Made by a program: the position numbers and the translations under genes. Of a stretch of 64,000 nucleotides of DNA, positions 7,316 to 16,600 are shown piece by piece; position 1 is the stretch's first letter; each line of letters opens with the position of its first letter. The stretch spans positions 1,364,001 through 1,428,000 of the forward strand of contig NZ_OZ246980.1 of NCBI RefSeq assembly GCF_965232525.1. Reading direction: 5' to 3'. Source of the stretch: Bauldia sp965232525. Lineage in GTDB: Bacteria > Pseudomonadota > Alphaproteobacteria > Rhizobiales > Kaistiaceae. The notes beneath the pieces are model-generated. The model was not told the origin of the DNA and did not search any database. It worked only from the letters and a program-made list of their open reading frames with translations.

Positions 7316-7603
7316 ATGCTGGCGTTCATTCTTTTCGTGAGTTGGTTGCTCCAGCTCTATATCTACGTGCTGATCGCCGCCGCTGTTGTGTCGTGGCTGA
7401 TTGCCTTCAACGTCATCAACACCAGCAACCAGCTGGTTTCCGCGCTCGTCCAATTCCTCTATGCGGTCACCGAGCCGGTATTGCGGCCAATCCGCAACAT
7501 CCTGCCGAACTTCGGTGGAATCGACATCTCGCCGATCGTCGTAATCCTGATCATCGTTTTCATTCAAAGCGTGGTGCTCGGCAACATCGCCCAGTCGCTG
7601 TAG
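7316..7603 (+). CDS. YggT family membrane protein
   Basis: A 95-residue protein with two hydrophobic segments (about residues 3-28 and 68-90). The YggT hallmark between them is VTEPVLRPIRNILPNFGGIDISPIV-like, with the PxxRPxRxxxP pattern. The ATG at 7316 gives the usual family length; an upstream in-frame extension to 7202 is proline/glycine-rich and unlikely. YggT proteins are inner-membrane proteins linked to cell division or osmotic shock, without a proven biochemical role. Confidence 0.9.
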   Translation: MLAFILFVSWLLQLYIYVLIAAAVVSWLIAFNVINTSNQLVSALVQFLYAVTEPVLRPIRNILPNFGGIDISPIVVILIIVFIQSVVLGNIAQSL

Positions 7604-7681
7604 CGAACATCCCGCCATCAACACACGAGGCTGCAGCAGGGTTCGGTGCAGCGCCGATTATTGCGCCCGACTGGATTGGCG

Positions 7682-8197
7682 TCAGTGCGCTGGGCCCCAG
7701 GCGAAGGCGATCTTGGCGAGTTGCATGTCGCCGAACCGCTCGGCGGCACGGGCGACCTTGCGTCCGCCTGCGTTGCGGTAAAACCGGCAGGCATTCTCGT
7801 TGTCGGCCAGCGCCCAGACGACGATGCTGTCGAAGCGGAAACGGGCGAGTTCCTTTCGGCAGGCGAGAAAGAGCCGGGTGCCGAGGCCGATGCCCTGATA
7901 TTCCGGCATCAGGTAGATTTCGTAGACCTCGCCCTTCTGGGACAGGTTGCGGGCGCGATTCGGGCCGAAGGTGGCGTAGCCGCAGATTTCGCCGCCGACT
8001 TCCATGACCAGGATCGCCGTACCGCGCCGGATGGCACGATCCCACCAGCGCGCGCCACGCCGGGCGATGATCCGGGAGAGCTCCTGCGCTGGGATGATCC
8101 CGTCATAGGCAAAGCGCCACGCAGCGTCATGCACGCGGGTGATCGATTCCGCATCGCTCTGTTCGGCCCGGCGAACGCCTATGGTGAAGGTGCTCAT
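7682..8197 (-). CDS. GNAT family N-acetyltransferase
   Basis: A 171-residue single-domain acetyltransferase. It shows GNAT motif A (YEIYLMPEYQGIGLGTRLF, with the Q-x-x-G-x-G acetyl-CoA loop, residues ~92-110) and motif B (ENACRFYRNAGGRKVAR). Its substrate cannot be read from the sequence. The N-terminal segment IRVHDAAW-like with YDGIIPAQEL resembles the RimI/PaiA-like subgroup. It is monocistronic or the last gene behind the outer-membrane channel gene. Confidence 0.88.
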   Translation of the reverse strand: MSTFTIGVRRAEQSDAESITRVHDAAWRFAYDGIIPAQELSRIIARRGARWWDRAIRRGTAILVMEVGGEICGYATFGPNRARNLSQKGEVYEIYLMPEYQGIGLGTRLFLACRKELARFRFDSIVVWALADNENACRFYRNAGGRKVARAAERFGDMQLAKIAFAWGPAH

Positions 8198-8324
8198 AGG
8201 GGAAGCTTAGGACCGACCGTCGCCGCTGCAAAGGGGGCGCGGCGCGCGTCCCGATCACATTTTCGATCGGTGTTGCAAGCCTGCGTCGGGTCCGACTAGA
8301 CTCGGGTGACGAGCGGAGACGCGC

Positions 8325-9959
8325 CTACCAATCGGCCGGCTCGAATCGCCGCGGATTGAGTCGCGGCGATGGGGGTGGTTCGAGCGCGCGTTCGCTCGGT
8401 GTTATGGCGTCTTCGTCGAGAAGGCGGCCCCAATTGGTGCGCGCCGCCATCTGGTCCTTGTTGGCCTGATTGACGAAGGGGCGCTGATTCGCCGGCTGCC
8501 AGCCGCCGCCGAGCGCTTTGTAGACCGCGATCAGGTTGACCACCACGTCGGCGCGCACGGAGGCAAGCCGCTGCTCGGTGCGCAGCAGCGTGGTTTGCGT
8601 GTTGAGAACACGGGTGAAATCGGTGGTGCCGTCCCGGTATTGCTCGATGGCGACCCGGGTTGCCTTGCGCGAGGCTTCCACCGCCCGCGACAGGTAGAGC
8701 GCCTCCTGTTTCGCCTTGAGGAAGGCGGTCAGCGCGCTCTCGACCTCCGAATAGGCTTCCAGCACCGTCTGCTGGTAGTTGACGATCAGCGCTTGGTAGC
8801 GCGCGTCCTGGACCCGCACATTGTTGCGGATGCGGCCGTAGTTGAGAAAGTCCCAGCTGATCCCCGGATTGATCAGGCCGGTCAGGCTCTGGTTCGAGAA
8901 CAGGTCGTCAAGGTCGGTGGCCTTGAAGCCGATCTGACCGGAGATGCCGAACTGTGGATAAAGGTCGGCCTTGGCCACGCCGATCTGGGCCGACTGGGCC
9001 GCGGCGCGCATCTCGGCGGCACGGATATCCGGCCGGCGGCGCAGCAGGTCGGCCGGAATACCGAGCCCGACTTCGGCCGGCGGCCGGGGGATCGCGCCGG
9101 GGCGATCCACCAGCCCGTCAATCTGGCCGGGCGGTACGCCAAGCAGTACGGCGAGCGCGTTCTTGGCCTTGACGAGATCGGCCTCCAGCGCCGGGATCTC
9201 GGCCTTGGTGCTGTTCAGGAGCGCCTTCGCTTCGTCGACATCGAGCTCGGTGGTCACCCCGTTCTTGAACCTGAGCTCGGTGATCCGGAGGCTTTCGCTC
9301 TGGGTGTTGACGTTGCGGCGGGCGAGCGCCAGTTCCTCCTGCAGTTCGCGGATGGTGACATAGGCGGTGGCGACATCGCCGGTGATGATCACCAGTACGT
9401 CGTCATAGTCGGCGATCTGGGCGACCAGGTTGGCGGTCGCAGCCTCGATACCGCGGCGCACCTTACCCCAGATGTCGAGCTCCCACCCGGCGTCGAATCC
9501 GGTCGACCACGTCTGGAAGGTCGGGTCGAAGTCGATGACTTCGGCGATATCCCTGAGGATGCCGACGTTCTTGCTCACCCGCTCGCGCTTGTATTCGGCG
9601 CCGACTTTCTGGGTCTGCGGGAACTGGTCGCCGATGACGATGCCGAGCTGGGCGCGGGCCTCGATGATCCTGAGGCCGGCGATCTGCAGCGTCAGGTTCT
9701 GCTGGTAGGCCATCGCCACCAGCTGGTTGAGGACCGGATCGTTGAACCGCCGCCACCACTCAACCGATGGCTGGCGCCGCTCGGTGACGCCGGCATATTG
9801 GGCGTGGGAGGCGACCGCGGCGCGCACCCAGTGGGGCTGCTTCGGCGCGGCGGGAGTGGTGAAGTCAGGTCCGACGATGGCACAGCCGGCCATCAGCGCG
9901 CCGGCCAGAACTGGCACAATCCAGCGGCGTGCGGCGGTTTTCAGCCCGGATGCCGCCAT
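8325..9959 (-). CDS. Outer-membrane efflux channel lipoprotein, NodT/OprM family
   Basis: A 544-residue TolC-like outer-membrane factor. The signal peptide ends in a lipobox (ALMAGC, Cys near residue 26), so it should be an outer-membrane lipoprotein like OprM. Two internal repeats of long coiled-coil helices are visible, with NodT-type motifs such as IPADLLRRRPDIRAAE near residue 305 and the GWELDIWGKVRRG strand near 158. It lies downstream of, and on the same strand as, the HlyD-type adaptor and DUF3302 genes, 261 bases away, and is probably their outer-membrane partner. Confidence 0.93.
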   Translation of the reverse strand: MAASGLKTAARRWIVPVLAGALMAGCAIVGPDFTTPAAPKQPHWVRAAVASHAQYAGVTERRQPSVEWWRRFNDPVLNQLVAMAYQQNLTLQIAGLRIIEARAQLGIVIGDQFPQTQKVGAEYKRERVSKNVGILRDIAEVIDFDPTFQTWSTGFDAGWELDIWGKVRRGIEAATANLVAQIADYDDVLVIITGDVATAYVTIRELQEELALARRNVNTQSESLRITELRFKNGVTTELDVDEAKALLNSTKAEIPALEADLVKAKNALAVLLGVPPGQIDGLVDRPGAIPRPPAEVGLGIPADLLRRRPDIRAAEMRAAAQSAQIGVAKADLYPQFGISGQIGFKATDLDDLFSNQSLTGLINPGISWDFLNYGRIRNNVRVQDARYQALIVNYQQTVLEAYSEVESALTAFLKAKQEALYLSRAVEASRKATRVAIEQYRDGTTDFTRVLNTQTTLLRTEQRLASVRADVVVNLIAVYKALGGGWQPANQRPFVNQANKDQMAARTNWGRLLDEDAITPSERALEPPPSPRLNPRRFEPADW

Positions 9960-10220
9960 CCTACGCGTCCCGTTTACTCGTCCCCACTTACCCTAATGGA
10001 CGTCGGCCGCATAAGATAGCGTTAACGGTGAGACGGTGCTCTAGGACATGCGGCTGCCGATAGAGTGGGGGCAAGCGCCCGCTGGAGTGGGGCTTGTGAA
10101 GAATTGAGCCGGGTTGGTGCGATCGGCGTCGATCATGAATTGAAGAAGAACGGCATTCCGACGCCAACTGAGCGTATCGAATTCATCGAAATCGTGTGCC
10201 CAGTCCGAACGAACTAACCT

Positions 10221-11363
10221 CTACAAATCTAGCGGGAACAGGAAGTTGGCCCAGCTGTAGAGGCGGATGTTCATCTTGCGCAGCGCCTCGAAGCCAGCGC
10301 TGCGGCCGGTGTATACGGCGACCGCGCCGTGGGCGCCCGCCGGCAGAAAGGCGTCGGGATCGTCGAAGGTGACCTGGACGGCGAACTTGCCTTGGAGCTT
10401 GGGCAGGATGAAACGGGGGATACGGCTCGACGGCAGGAGTTGGCCCTGGCCGGTCGCCCACCAGATCGCCTCGACCTTGCCGGTGTAGATGACGCCCGGC
10501 GCGATATCGAGGGCGATCTCGACCGTCTGGCCGGGTTCGACGAATTTGATGTGCTCCTGGAAGAAGGCGCCGAGCATATACGGGTCTTCGTCGACGACGA
10601 AGGCGGCGATGGCACCGACCCGAAAGTCACCCACCACCAGCCCGGGCCACGCCTGCTGGCTGACGATATAGCCGTCGGCCGGGGCGTAGATGGTGGTCTG
10701 ATCGAGGAAATACTGGGCCTCGGTCAGCTGGGCGCGCGCTTGGGCGACGCTGGTGTTGACGCCGTCGATGTTCATGTCGCGCGCCAACTGGGCCTTCTGC
10801 AGGCCGGCGGTCGCCGCAGCCACCTGGGCGGTATCGGCTTCCACCTCGGCGTTCCACCGGTCGACGTCCTCCTGCCGGGCGCCGCCCTGGGCGGCAAGGT
10901 TGGTGAAGCGCTGCTGTTGGGCGGTGGCGTAGGCGAGTTCCGACTGGGCCGCGATCAGCTGCTGCTGCGCCTCTGTGACATTGGCGTCCATGATCAGGAC
11001 GTTTTGCTCGGCGGCGGCGAGCTGGGCCCGGGCCTGCTCGACCTTGGCCTCGTAGTCGGTGGTCTCGAACTTGTAGAGTGGTTCGCCCTTCTTGATCGGC
11101 TGGTTAGGCTCGAACAAGACCTCTTTCAGCGTTGTCGGCCCCTGTAGACGCGGCACGATCTGGATAGTGTTGCGGATCAAGTGCGCGTCGATGGTAAACG
11201 GCGTGAAGAACCGCAGGCCGATCATGAAGATCAGCAACAGGTGAAAGCCGATCCAGAACGAGATCACGCCCCAGACGATCGAGAACTTCAGCCATTTGAA
11301 CTTGAAGAATACCAGCCATACGAGGATGACGTAGACCAGCGTAATGACGAGGGCCATTCCCAT
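10221..11363 (-). CDS. HlyD/EmrA-type membrane fusion protein (YiaV/YibH-like)
   Basis: A 380-residue adaptor with two N-terminal membrane segments (about residues 5-21 and 26-52), a lipoyl/biotinyl half-motif, a long coiled coil (residues ~105-215), and a beta-barrel domain (LVVGDFRVGAIAAFVVDEDPYMLGAFFQE). The two membrane helices and the C-terminal YSWANFLFPL segment fit the YibH/YiaV subgroup. It begins 4 bases after the DUF3302 gene. That pairing matches E. coli yiaW-yiaV and yibI-yibH, whose transported substrates are unknown. Confidence 0.9.
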   Translation of the reverse strand: MGMALVITLVYVILVWLVFFKFKWLKFSIVWGVISFWIGFHLLLIFMIGLRFFTPFTIDAHLIRNTIQIVPRLQGPTTLKEVLFEPNQPIKKGEPLYKFETTDYEAKVEQARAQLAAAEQNVLIMDANVTEAQQQLIAAQSELAYATAQQQRFTNLAAQGGARQEDVDRWNAEVEADTAQVAAATAGLQKAQLARDMNIDGVNTSVAQARAQLTEAQYFLDQTTIYAPADGYIVSQQAWPGLVVGDFRVGAIAAFVVDEDPYMLGAFFQEHIKFVEPGQTVEIALDIAPGVIYTGKVEAIWWATGQGQLLPSSRIPRFILPKLQGKFAVQVTFDDPDAFLPAGAHGAVAVYTGRSAGFEALRKMNIRLYSWANFLFPLDL

Positions 11364-11367
11364 GGGA

Positions 11368-11793
11368 TCAGGCCGTCGTCGCGCCGGTTTCGCCGGCCGG
11401 ATCAGGCAGCCGCGTCGGCCTGTCGATTTCCGCCTTCGCCGGCGTCTTCTTGTCCTTATCCTCGCCGGTCATCTCGGCGATTTCCTTGTCGATCGCCTCG
11501 TCCTCTTCCTTGGGGAAGCGACGGATGTCGACGGTCAAGGAGTCGTGGTACGCCCAGATGAAGGCGTGGATCCACGGGATCACCGCCAGCGCGCCGGCGT
11601 AACCCATCAACCGCACGGTCTGGGCGTGCGGGTGGCGGCGCTGCACCGCGATCTTGCCGGGCAGTCCGAGGATCCACAGGATCAGCGAGAAGATCGCGAC
11701 GATGGCGACAATCAGAAAGACGAAAGCCAGATAGGTGAACAGATCGGCCTGGCCGGGCAGGAGACCGGCGTCCGCCGGTATCTCTCTGATCAT
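11368..11793 (-). CDS. DUF3302 inner-membrane protein (YiaW/YibI-like)
   Basis: A 141-residue protein with two predicted helices (residues ~18-45 and ~65-82) separated by LPGKIAVQRRHPHAQ, the hallmark of DUF3302. A charged C-terminal tail rich in Glu, Asp and Lys follows. It is the first gene of the putative export operon, directly ahead of the HlyD-type adaptor. The family has no known biochemical role; its conserved linkage to the adaptor suggests it works with it. Confidence 0.85.
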   Translation of the reverse strand: MIREIPADAGLLPGQADLFTYLAFVFLIVAIVAIFSLILWILGLPGKIAVQRRHPHAQTVRLMGYAGALAVIPWIHAFIWAYHDSLTVDIRRFPKEEDEAIDKEIAEMTGEDKDKKTPAKAEIDRPTRLPDPAGETGATTA

Positions 11794-11904
11794 AGCGCTT
11801 TCCGATTCCTCCGCCGTCGCCGGGTGCCGAGACTAGGCGAGCCGGGGATTCGGATCAATCCGGGGGGTGGGGCGCGCGATCTAGACGTCGACCCCACCCA
11901 CCAC

Positions 11905-12065
11905 CCTTCGAGCGGTTCCCCTCCCGGTGCCGGGGAGGGACTCGCGGTGTTTTTGGAGGACCGCTTTTCTTAGGCCGATTTTGTGGTGAGGGCAGGACCC
12001 CACACCTTGTCCCTCCCCAACCGGGGGAGAGTGGTCGGCGCGAAGCGCCGGACGGGTGGAGTGCG
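11905..12065. repeat. REP/BIME-like imperfect inverted repeat
   Basis: Between the convergently read 5' region of DUF3302 and the 3' end of typA lies a nested repeat. CCCCTCCCGGTGCCGGGGAGG is near 11923-11938 (a hairpin by itself), and an inverted, diverged copy (CCCTCCCCAACCGGGGGAG) is near 12010-12030. Flanking CCACCC/GGGTGG arms enclose the unit. It looks like the GC-rich intergenic repeats common in alphaproteobacteria. A related nested repeat occurs at 14921-15010. Confidence 0.5.
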
Positions 12066-12077
12066 GCTCAGGCTTCG

Positions 12078-13892
12078 CTAAGCCGCGCCGGCGCGTTCGG
12101 CCCGCTTGCGGGCGTGGGGATCGAGCAGCGCCTTGCGCAGGCGAATCGACTTCGGGGTGATCTCGACCAGCTCGTCGTCGCCGATATAGGCGAGCGAGGC
12201 CTCCAGCGAAAGGCGGATTGGCGGGGTGAGGCGCACCGCCTCGTCCTTGCCGGCGGCGCGCACGTTGGAGAGCTGCTTGCCCTTCAGCACGTTGACCTCC
12301 AGGTCGTTGCCGCGGGTGTGCTCGCCGACGATCATGCCGCGATAGACCTTGACTCCGGGGTCGATCAGCATTGGCCCGCGGTCTTCCAGGTTCCACAGCG
12401 CGTAGGCCACCGCCTCGCCGTCCGAGTTGGCGATCAGCACGCCGTTCCGCCGCCCGGCGATGTCGCCGCGATAAGGGGCGTAGTCGTGGAAAACGCGGTT
12501 GAAGACCGCGGTTCCGCGCGTGTCCGACAGAAGTTCCGACTGATAGCCGATCAGGCCGCGAGTCGGCGCGTGAAACACCAGCCGCACCCGGCCGCCGCCG
12601 GACGGGCGCATTTCGAGCAGGTCGGCGCGTCGCTCCGACAGCTTCTGGACCACGACGCCGGAGTGCTCCTCGTCGACGTCGATGGTGACCTCTTCGATCG
12701 GCTCGAGCCGCTGACCGGCATCGCTGGTCTGGTAGAGCACCTTCGGCCGCGCCACGCAGAGCTCGAAGCCCTCGCGGCGCATGGTCTCGATCAGGATAGC
12801 GAGCTGCAACTCACCGCGCCCGGCGACGATGAAGGCGTCCGGCTCGGCGGTTTCCTCGACCCGCAGCGCGACGTTGCCCTCGGCCTCGCGCATGAGCCGC
12901 TCGCGGATGACGCGGCTCTGGACCTTGTCGCCCTCGGTACCGGCAAGCGGCCCGTCATTGACCCGGAAGGTCATCGACAAGGTCGGCGGATCGATCGGCT
13001 GGGCGGCGATCGGGGTGTCGACCTCCGGCGTGGCCAATGTGTCGGCGACAGTGGCATCGGAGAGGCCGGCGATCGCGACGATGTCGCCGGCGACGCCTTC
13101 CTCGATCGGCTGGCGTTCCAGGCCGCGGAAGGCAAGCACCTTGGACACCCGCCCCTGCTCGACTAGCTTGCCGTCGCGGTCGAGTGCCTTGATCGCCATG
13201 TTGGCGCGCACGGTCCCCGATGCGATCCGGCCGGTGAGGATGCGGCCGAGATAGGGATTCGCCTCGACGGTGGTGGCAAGCATCCGGAACGGGCCGTCCT
13301 CGACGGTGGGCTCGGGGAAATGCGAGAGCACCAGGTCGAACAGCGGCCCGGTCGAATCCTTCGGCCCCGATGGATTGGCCGCCATCCAGCCCTCCTTGGC
13401 CGAGCCATAGAGGACGGGGAAATCGAGCTGTTCCTCGCTGGCGTCGAGAGCGGCGAACAGGTCGAACACCTCGTTCAGAACCTCCGTATGACGCTCGTCA
13501 GGCCGGTCGATCTTGTTGATGGCGACGATTGGTTTGAGCCCGCGGCGGAGCGCTTTCTGCAGCACGAACTTGGTCTGCGGCATCGGCCCTTCTGCCGCAT
13601 CGACCAGCAGGATCGCGCCATCGACCATCGACAGGATGCGCTCGACCTCGCCGCCGAAATCGGCGTGGCCGGGGGTATCGACGATGTTGATGCGGGTGTC
13701 CTGCCAGACCAGCGAGGTCACCTTGGCGAGGATGGTGATGCCGCGCTCACGCTCCAGGTCGTTGGAATCCATCGCCCGCTCCGCGACCCGCTGATTGTCG
13801 CGGAAGGCGCCGGACTGGCGGAGCAGCACGTCGATCAGGGTTGTCTTGCCATGATCGACATGCGCGATGATGGCGATGTTACGCAGGTTCAT
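12078..13892 (-). CDS. typA: Translational GTPase TypA/BipA
   Basis: A 604-residue ribosome-associated GTPase related to EF-G. G-motifs are AHVDHGKTT (residues ~9-17), the switch II motif DTPGHADFGGEVER near 75 and NKID near 129. The C-terminal BipA-specific domain contains TRGLIGYQSELLSDTRGTAV. The ATG at 13892 (MNLRNIAIIAHV) gives the usual length; an upstream extension to 13928 is not family-like. It acts in ribosome assembly and stress adaptation. It is divergent from the EamA transporter gene. Confidence 0.96.
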   Translation of the reverse strand: MNLRNIAIIAHVDHGKTTLIDVLLRQSGAFRDNQRVAERAMDSNDLERERGITILAKVTSLVWQDTRINIVDTPGHADFGGEVERILSMVDGAILLVDAAEGPMPQTKFVLQKALRRGLKPIVAINKIDRPDERHTEVLNEVFDLFAALDASEEQLDFPVLYGSAKEGWMAANPSGPKDSTGPLFDLVLSHFPEPTVEDGPFRMLATTVEANPYLGRILTGRIASGTVRANMAIKALDRDGKLVEQGRVSKVLAFRGLERQPIEEGVAGDIVAIAGLSDATVADTLATPEVDTPIAAQPIDPPTLSMTFRVNDGPLAGTEGDKVQSRVIRERLMREAEGNVALRVEETAEPDAFIVAGRGELQLAILIETMRREGFELCVARPKVLYQTSDAGQRLEPIEEVTIDVDEEHSGVVVQKLSERRADLLEMRPSGGGRVRLVFHAPTRGLIGYQSELLSDTRGTAVFNRVFHDYAPYRGDIAGRRNGVLIANSDGEAVAYALWNLEDRGPMLIDPGVKVYRGMIVGEHTRGNDLEVNVLKGKQLSNVRAAGKDEAVRLTPPIRLSLEASLAYIGDDELVEITPKSIRLRKALLDPHARKRAERAGAA

Positions 13893-14024
13893 GAAGCCTG
13901 AGAATCCGGGGGTTCGATTGGCGCGCAATATAGGTTGCGTCGCAGCAAACGCAATCGGCGGCGGCGTCGCGTTCGCGCGACCGGCAGTGTATCGTGGATA
14001 CAGCCGACCCGGGGGACAGGCGAA

Positions 14025-14906
14025 TTGCGCGACGCTTCGACATATCGGCCGCTGCTGCTCGGCTTAGTGGCTGCGTTCTTCTGGGGAACCCACTCGACCA
14101 TCGTGCGGTTCCTGTCCGCCGACATCGCCGGTATCACCAGCGCCACCATCCGACTCTACATCGCCGCGCTGACGCTGTTCATCGTGCTGCGGATCGTTGG
14201 CCACCGGCCGACCCTCGACCTGAAGACCAAGGGTCTGATCCCGGTCGTCCTGGCGCTCGCCGCCAACTTTGCCTTCTTCCATATCGGCCTGCAGTATGCG
14301 AGCGCCACCAGCGCGATATTGCTGGAAAACACCGCGCCGGTGTTCGTACTGTTGATCCTCGCGCTCGGCTTTCGCGAAAGCCCGACGTTTTTTGAGGTCG
14401 TCGCCACCCTTATCGTGGTGGTCGGTGCCTACCTCACTGTGCTCAGCGATTTTGACCTCGGCAGCGACTTTATCGTTGGCGACGCGATCGAGGTTTTCGC
14501 CGGTCTGACCTGGGCGGCGTTTCTGGTCGCGGCGAGCAAATCGACCAGCGACGACCAATCACCCCTCGACCGGGTCAACTTCATGCTGGTCGCGTTCGTT
14601 GGCGCGGCAGTGCTGATGACGCCGTTCGCCGCGTTCGCGCTACCGTCGGAGCTCACCGGTCTCGATATCCTCCTGCTGGTTCTGTTGGGCATCTTCCCCA
14701 CCGCGATAGCCTATGTGCTTTGGTACGAGGCGGCGGCGCAGGTCTCGACCGTGCTTGCGTCGCTGCTCTTCGCCCTGACCGTGATCTTCACCTTCGCCAA
14801 CGCGGCCATCTTCCTCGATGAACCAATCACGGGGGGCATGATCGTTGGCGGCATCCTCATCGTTGGCGGCGTGATGCTCGCCAAGATCAAGGGGAGCGGG
14901 TCGTAA
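14025..14906 (+). CDS. EamA/DMT family transporter
   Basis: About 293 residues forming ten transmembrane helices in two EamA repeats. The first repeat contains FFWGTHSTIVRFLSADI and the second contains EVFAGLTWAAFLVAASKS. The end of the second repeat has AYVLWYEAAAQVSTVLASLL and FLDEPITGGMIVGGILIVGG, the usual DMT signature. The TTG at 14025 is preferred because GGGGGACAGG precedes it closely; the Arg-rich upstream extension in the same frame is not credible. Its substrate (metabolite or amino-acid export) is unknown. Confidence 0.88.
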   Translation: MRDASTYRPLLLGLVAAFFWGTHSTIVRFLSADIAGITSATIRLYIAALTLFIVLRIVGHRPTLDLKTKGLIPVVLALAANFAFFHIGLQYASATSAILLENTAPVFVLLILALGFRESPTFFEVVATLIVVVGAYLTVLSDFDLGSDFIVGDAIEVFAGLTWAAFLVAASKSTSDDQSPLDRVNFMLVAFVGAAVLMTPFAAFALPSELTGLDILLLVLLGIFPTAIAYVLWYEAAAQVSTVLASLLFALTVIFTFANAAIFLDEPITGGMIVGGILIVGGVMLAKIKGSGS

Positions 14907-14920
14907 CGGCTCATGTCCAT

Positions 14921-15010
14921 CCCCCGCGCGGGAGAGGCTCGTTGTCCTCGTGAGGCGGGCAAACCCACTTCGCGCCTCGCTAACGCAGACCGCCTCTCCC
15001 GCCGGGAGAG
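14921..15010. repeat. Nested inverted repeat, REP/BIME-like
   Basis: GCGGGAGAGGC (14928-14938) and its exact complement GCCTCTCCCGC (14992-15002) enclose a second inverted pair, GAGGCG (14952-14957) and CGCCTC (14973-14978). The repeat lies between the convergent ends of the EamA and MocR genes and resembles the element at 11905-12065 in base content and layout. Confidence 0.5.
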
Positions 15011-15045
15011 TGACCAGCGGCCCCGCCCCCGGGGCCGCCATCGCC

Positions 15046-16506
15046 TCAGCCGCCCAGTCGCGCGCGCACGACCTCACCCATGCGCCGGGCGGCGGCATCG
15101 ATTTCGTCAAGCTTCGGCAGGGCGAATCCGAGCAAGAGGCCGCGCTCCCGGCTGCGGATCGTCAAGCCGGAGAGCGGCCGGGTGGCGATGCCTTCGGCGG
15201 CCAGCTCGTCGACGAGGCCGACATCGTTCGTGCCGGCGGGCAGTTTCAACAGCATCTGCAGCCCACCGCGCGGTGGGTCCACGGGGATGGTGTCCGGCAG
15301 GGCCGCGCGCAGGGCCGCCACCAGCGTATCGCGTTTCTTGCCATAGATCGCACGCATGCGGCCGATGTGGGCAGCGAGGTAGCCCTCGGTGATGAAATCG
15401 GCCATCGCCGCCTGGACGACGGCCGGCACGATCTGGCCCTTGCCGGCGATCGTGGCGGCGAGGATTGGTGCCAGATGAGGCGGTGCTACCAGGTAGGCGA
15501 CTCGCAGCCCGGGCGCCAGCGACTTAGAGAAGGTCCCGACATAGACAACGTTATCGCCATTGCCGAGGCCCTGCAGCGACGCGATCGGGCGTTCGGTATA
15601 GCGAAACTCGCTGTCGTAGTCGTCCTCGAGGATATACGCCCGGCGCGCGCGTGCGATCTCCAGTAGCTGGAGGCGCCGCTTGAGACTCATGGTGACGCCG
15701 GTGGGGAACTGATGGGACGGGGTCACTGCGACCACCCGAAAGGCGTCATGCTTCGCCAGCCGATCGGTGTCGATTCCTTCATCATCGACATGAATCGGTA
15801 ACAGTGACGCGCCATTCGCCGCGAGGATGTTGCGGGCGTTGCGATAACCTGGGTCTTCGACCGCCACGGCGTCTTTCGGGTCGATGGCGGCATCAGCGAC
15901 CGCCGCGAACGCTGCCTGAGCTGACGGCACGACGACCACCTGTTCGGGATCGGCGACCACGCCGCGGGCGCGATTGAGATACTCGATAAGTGCTTGTCGC
16001 AGGATCGGCAGGCCGGCGGCGTTGTCGTACGTAAGGTCCGATGTCTGAAGGCGCCGGACCCGTGCGATCAGACAGCGGGTCCATTCCCTCCGGGGAAACA
16101 CATCGAGGTCGGGAATCCCGAGCGGAAAGCATCGCGGTCGGATGCCGCCGCTGGTGGTGAGTTCCATCATCGCGCCGACGCCTTGGGCCGTCGGCGGCTG
16201 TGGTCCCGAGCCGGCGGTCTGCGCGGCGTCGGCAAGCAAGTGCGGCGGCAGGCTGGCGACCGTCGTCCCACGTCCGGTCTGCGCCTCCAGATAGCCCTCG
16301 GCGATCAGTTGGTCGTAGGCTCCGACCACGGTTCCGCGGCTGACACCGAGCTCCTCGGCCAGCTTGCGGCTTGCCGGCAGTCGCGCGCCGGGTTTCAGCC
16401 GCTGGTCCAGAACCGCTCCGAGAATTCGACGATAGATCTGCCGCTCGAGTTCGCCGCTGTCGCGGTCGAGGTCGAAAAGCCAGGCAAGGTCGGTTTCGTC
16501 GCTCAT
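15046..16506 (-). CDS. MocR/PdxR-type transcriptional regulator (GntR HTH + aminotransferase domain)
   Basis: A 486-residue fusion regulator. The N-terminal GntR winged helix is seen in the segment LKPGARLPASRKLAEELGVSRGTVVGAYDQL (residues ~37-67). The aminotransferase class I domain follows, with the pyridoxal-5'-phosphate Lys expected in TFSKSLAPGLRVAYL near residue 327. The MSDETDLAW start (16506) gives the normal length. Three repeats of a TATCGA-ATGGAC box lie directly upstream (16512-16552), as expected for autoregulation. No PLP-synthesis or amino-acid gene adjoins it; the divergent small ORF at 16601 is the only nearby candidate target. Confidence 0.92.
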   Translation of the reverse strand: MSDETDLAWLFDLDRDSGELERQIYRRILGAVLDQRLKPGARLPASRKLAEELGVSRGTVVGAYDQLIAEGYLEAQTGRGTTVASLPPHLLADAAQTAGSGPQPPTAQGVGAMMELTTSGGIRPRCFPLGIPDLDVFPRREWTRCLIARVRRLQTSDLTYDNAAGLPILRQALIEYLNRARGVVADPEQVVVVPSAQAAFAAVADAAIDPKDAVAVEDPGYRNARNILAANGASLLPIHVDDEGIDTDRLAKHDAFRVVAVTPSHQFPTGVTMSLKRRLQLLEIARARRAYILEDDYDSEFRYTERPIASLQGLGNGDNVVYVGTFSKSLAPGLRVAYLVAPPHLAPILAATIAGKGQIVPAVVQAAMADFITEGYLAAHIGRMRAIYGKKRDTLVAALRAALPDTIPVDPPRGGLQMLLKLPAGTNDVGLVDELAAEGIATRPLSGLTIRSRERGLLLGFALPKLDEIDAAARRMGEVVRARLGG

Positions 16507-16511
16507 GGATT

Positions 16512-16552
16512 GGTCCGGTCGATATATCGAAAATGGACGTATCGAATGGACC
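16512..16552. promoter_or_regulatory. Candidate MocR operator with three boxes
   Basis: GGTCCGGTCGATA (16512-16524) is an inverted, 11/13-identical copy of TATCGAATGGACC (16540-16552). A direct copy TATCGAAAATGGAC (16525-16538) lies between them. Mixed direct and inverted boxes are typical for MocR-family sites. The array starts 5 bases before the regulator's start codon, so binding should repress its own gene and could control the divergent transcript. Confidence 0.6.
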
Positions 16553-16600
16553 ATAATCGGTGTCTGGTGTCGGCGGCAACGGGACACTGGAGACATAGCA

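Noticed and set aside
8595..10019. A 474-codon plus-strand frame opposite the outer-membrane channel gene
   Set aside because: It is the antisense of a strongly recognised NodT/OprM gene in high-GC DNA; its product has no family features.
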